Positions 34,786-36,306 of a DNA stretch of 36,306 bases are shown piece after piece. Location: positions 1 through 36,306 of the forward strand of contig JAFLTB010000027.1 of the NCBI GenBank assembly GCA_022510605.1, read 5' to 3'. The translations under genes and the position numbers were made by a program. The notes under the pieces are model-generated. The model saw only the letters and a program-made list of their open reading frames with translations. It ran no database searches and was not told where the DNA came from. The stretch comes from Lachnospiraceae bacterium. GTDB lineage: Bacteria; Bacillota; Clostridia; Lachnospirales; Lachnospiraceae. The number at the start of each line of letters is the position of its first letter. The first letter of the stretch is position 1.

Positions 34786-35622
34786 ATGAACAAGTTAGAA
34801 CTTCAGAAGCAGGCTGTCGAGGTCCGCAAAGGCATTGTGACTTCCGTGCACAGTGCCAAATCCGGCCATCCGGGCGGTTCTCTGTCAGCAGCAGACATCT
34901 ATACATACCTTTTCTTTGAGGAATTGAATGTAGACCCAAAGGCTCCGGACAAAGCAGACCGTGACCGCTTTGTACTGAGCAAGGGCCATACGGCTCCGGG
35001 ATATTATTCCGTACTGGCCCACAGAGGCTTTTTCCCGGTGGAGGATTTAACTACCCTGCGTAAGGTAGGCTCCTATTTACAGGGACACCCGGACAAAAAA
35101 CACATTCCAGGTGTGGACATGTCCAGTGGTTCTTTGGGACAAGGCATTTCCGCCGCCGTGGGCATGGCGCTGTCTGCGAAGCTCAGCAATGACAGTTACC
35201 GTGTTTACACACTGTTAGGTGATGGAGAGATTCAGGAAGGACAGGTCTGGGAGGCAGCGATGCTTGCCGGACACAGAAAACTGGACAACTTTGTTGCCAT
35301 TGTGGACAACAATGGACTGCAGATTGACGGAGCGGTGGACGAGGTATGTTCTCCGTATCCGATTGATGAAAAATTCAAAGCCTTTGGTTTCCATGTAATC
35401 AACGTGGATGGTCATGATTTTGATGCCTTAAAGGCGGCCTTTGATGAGGCAAAAGCCACAAAGGGACAGCCGACGGCCATTATTGCCAAGACAGTAAAGG
35501 GCAAAGGCGTTTCCTTTATGGAAAACCAGGTGGGCTGGCATGGCTCTGCTCCGAACGATGAGCAGTATGCCCAGGCTATGGAAGAATTAGAGAAAGCAGG
35601 TGAGTCTTTATGTCAGAAGTAA
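34786..35622 (+). CDS. Transketolase N-terminal subunit
   Basis: A 278-residue protein equal to the thiamine-diphosphate-binding half of transketolase. It shows the early SAKSGHPGGSLSAADIY, SKGHTAPGYY, HPDKKHIPGVDMSSGSLGQG and the cofactor-binding GDGEIQEGQVWEAAM ending at VDNNG. In many Clostridia transketolase is split into two genes. The second half is the following gene, which overlaps this one by 13 bases. Together with the upstream transaldolase it converts pentose phosphates to hexose and triose phosphates. AGGAGG lies just before the ATG. Confidence 0.94.
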   Translation: MNKLELQKQAVEVRKGIVTSVHSAKSGHPGGSLSAADIYTYLFFEELNVDPKAPDKADRDRFVLSKGHTAPGYYSVLAHRGFFPVEDLTTLRKVGSYLQGHPDKKHIPGVDMSSGSLGQGISAAVGMALSAKLSNDSYRVYTLLGDGEIQEGQVWEAAMLAGHRKLDNFVAIVDNNGLQIDGAVDEVCSPYPIDEKFKAFGFHVINVDGHDFDALKAAFDEAKATKGQPTAIIAKTVKGKGVSFMENQVGWHGSAPNDEQYAQAMEELEKAGESLCQK

Positions 35623-36306
35623 AAAAGATAGCAACGAGAGAAAGTTATGGAAATGCTCTTGCGGAGCTGGGTGCTGAGTTTGACAACCTGGTTGTACTGG
35701 ACGCAGACCTGGCGGCTGCCACAAAGACTGGCGTGTTCAAAAAAGCTTTCCCGGAACGACACATTGACTGCGGTATCGCAGAGTGTAATATGATGGGCGT
35801 TGCGGCAGGTATTGCCACCACTGGCAAAGTACCGTTTGCCAGTTCCTTTGCCATGTTTGCAGCAGGACGTGCCTTTGAGCAGGTTCGCAATTCCATCGGT
35901 TATCCGAAACTGAATGTAAAAATCGGTGCTACCCATGCAGGTATTTCTGTAGGTGAGGATGGTGCTACCCATCAGTGTAATGAAGATGTTGCCCTGATGC
36001 GTACAATTCCTGGTATGACCGTAATCGTTCCTTCCGATGATGTGGAGGCGAAGGCGGCGGTTCGTGCAGCATATGAGCATGAGGGACCATGCTATCTTCG
36101 TTTTGGCAGACTGGCTGTGCCGGTAATCAATGAAAAACCGGATTACAAATTTGAATTAGGTAAGGGCGTTGTTCTTCGGGAAGGAAAAGATGTGACGATT
36201 GTAGCAAGCGGTCTTCCGGTATCCAACTGTCTGGAAGCGGCAGAAAAGCTGGCGTCAGATGGCATTGATGCCAAGGTGGTTAACATCCACACCATTAAGC
36301 CGTTGG
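35610..36306 (+). CDS. Transketolase C-terminal subunit (partial, cut by window end)
   Basis: The start of the pyrimidine-binding half of transketolase. The visible 232 residues begin MSEVKKIATRESYGNALAEL and contain the family's FPERHIDCGIAECNMMGVAAG (with the conserved Glu), SSFAMFAAGRAFEQVRNSI, ATHAGISVGEDGATHQ and IVPSDDVEAKAA. The frame is open to the last base, so only the C-terminal end is missing. The start ATG lies inside the end of the N-terminal subunit gene, which suggests translational coupling to give equal amounts of both halves. Confidence 0.92.
   Translation, partial: MSEVKKIATRESYGNALAELGAEFDNLVVLDADLAAATKTGVFKKAFPERHIDCGIAECNMMGVAAGIATTGKVPFASSFAMFAAGRAFEQVRNSIGYPKLNVKIGATHAGISVGEDGATHQCNEDVALMRTIPGMTVIVPSDDVEAKAAVRAAYEHEGPCYLRFGRLAVPVINEKPDYKFELGKGVVLREGKDVTIVASGLPVSNCLEAAEKLASDGIDAKVVNIHTIKPL

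Overview
The window looks like chromosomal DNA of an anaerobic, gut-type member of the Firmicutes, most likely Lachnospiraceae (Clostridia). This is inferred from strong AGGAGG-type ribosome sites with occasional TTG and GTG starts, a three-subunit bifurcating [FeFe]-hydrogenase, a split transketolase and Gram-positive surface genes. No rRNA, tRNA, CRISPR array, insertion sequence or phage gene was seen.

Region 1 (1-1.7 kb) is visibly more AT-rich than the rest. It holds a decayed gene and an intact lipoprotein of unknown role.

Region 2 (1.76-13.3 kb) is the most striking part. A consensus promoter (TTGACA, 17 bases, TATAAT) drives a 25-codon leader ORF, followed by an intrinsic terminator and then seven tightly packed genes. 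These are an ABC half-transporter with a zinc ribbon, a DUF1854 protein, a second zinc-ribbon ABC half-transporter, a CDP-glycerol glycerophosphotransferase-type enzyme, a Wzx-like flippase and a heterodimeric ABC exporter with one degenerate ATP site. DUF1854 with such an ABC protein is otherwise known from cyanophycin loci, but no cyanophycin gene is present here. The leader plus terminator resembles ribosome-mediated attenuation of drug-export operons.

Region 3 (13.4-18.9 kb) is hydrogen metabolism: a stand-alone [FeFe]-hydrogenase-like protein with an altered H-cluster motif, a terminator, then hydC-hydB-hydA for the electron-bifurcating hydrogenase.

Region 4 (18.9-25.1 kb) is a run of cell-surface genes: a lipoprotein with a perfect hairpin in its coding sequence, a GHL10-type glycosidase with an Ig-like tail, a PAP2 phosphatase, a membrane-anchored protein with a very acidic tail, a small cysteine-containing protein and a membrane-fused M15 peptidase.

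Region 5 (25.1-28.8 kb) has a MarR regulator divergent from a MATE efflux gene broken by one frameshift. A large palindrome lies between them. A cytidylate-kinase-like protein and a convergent carbamate kinase follow.

Region 6 (28.9-34.0 kb) has a beta-CASP metallo-beta-lactamase nuclease, a GGDEF-EAL protein with a degenerate GGDEF site, and a membrane-anchored propeller-like protein. Region 7 (34.05 kb to the end) is a pentose-phosphate operon: an FSA-type transaldolase and the two halves of transketolase, the second cut off by the window edge.
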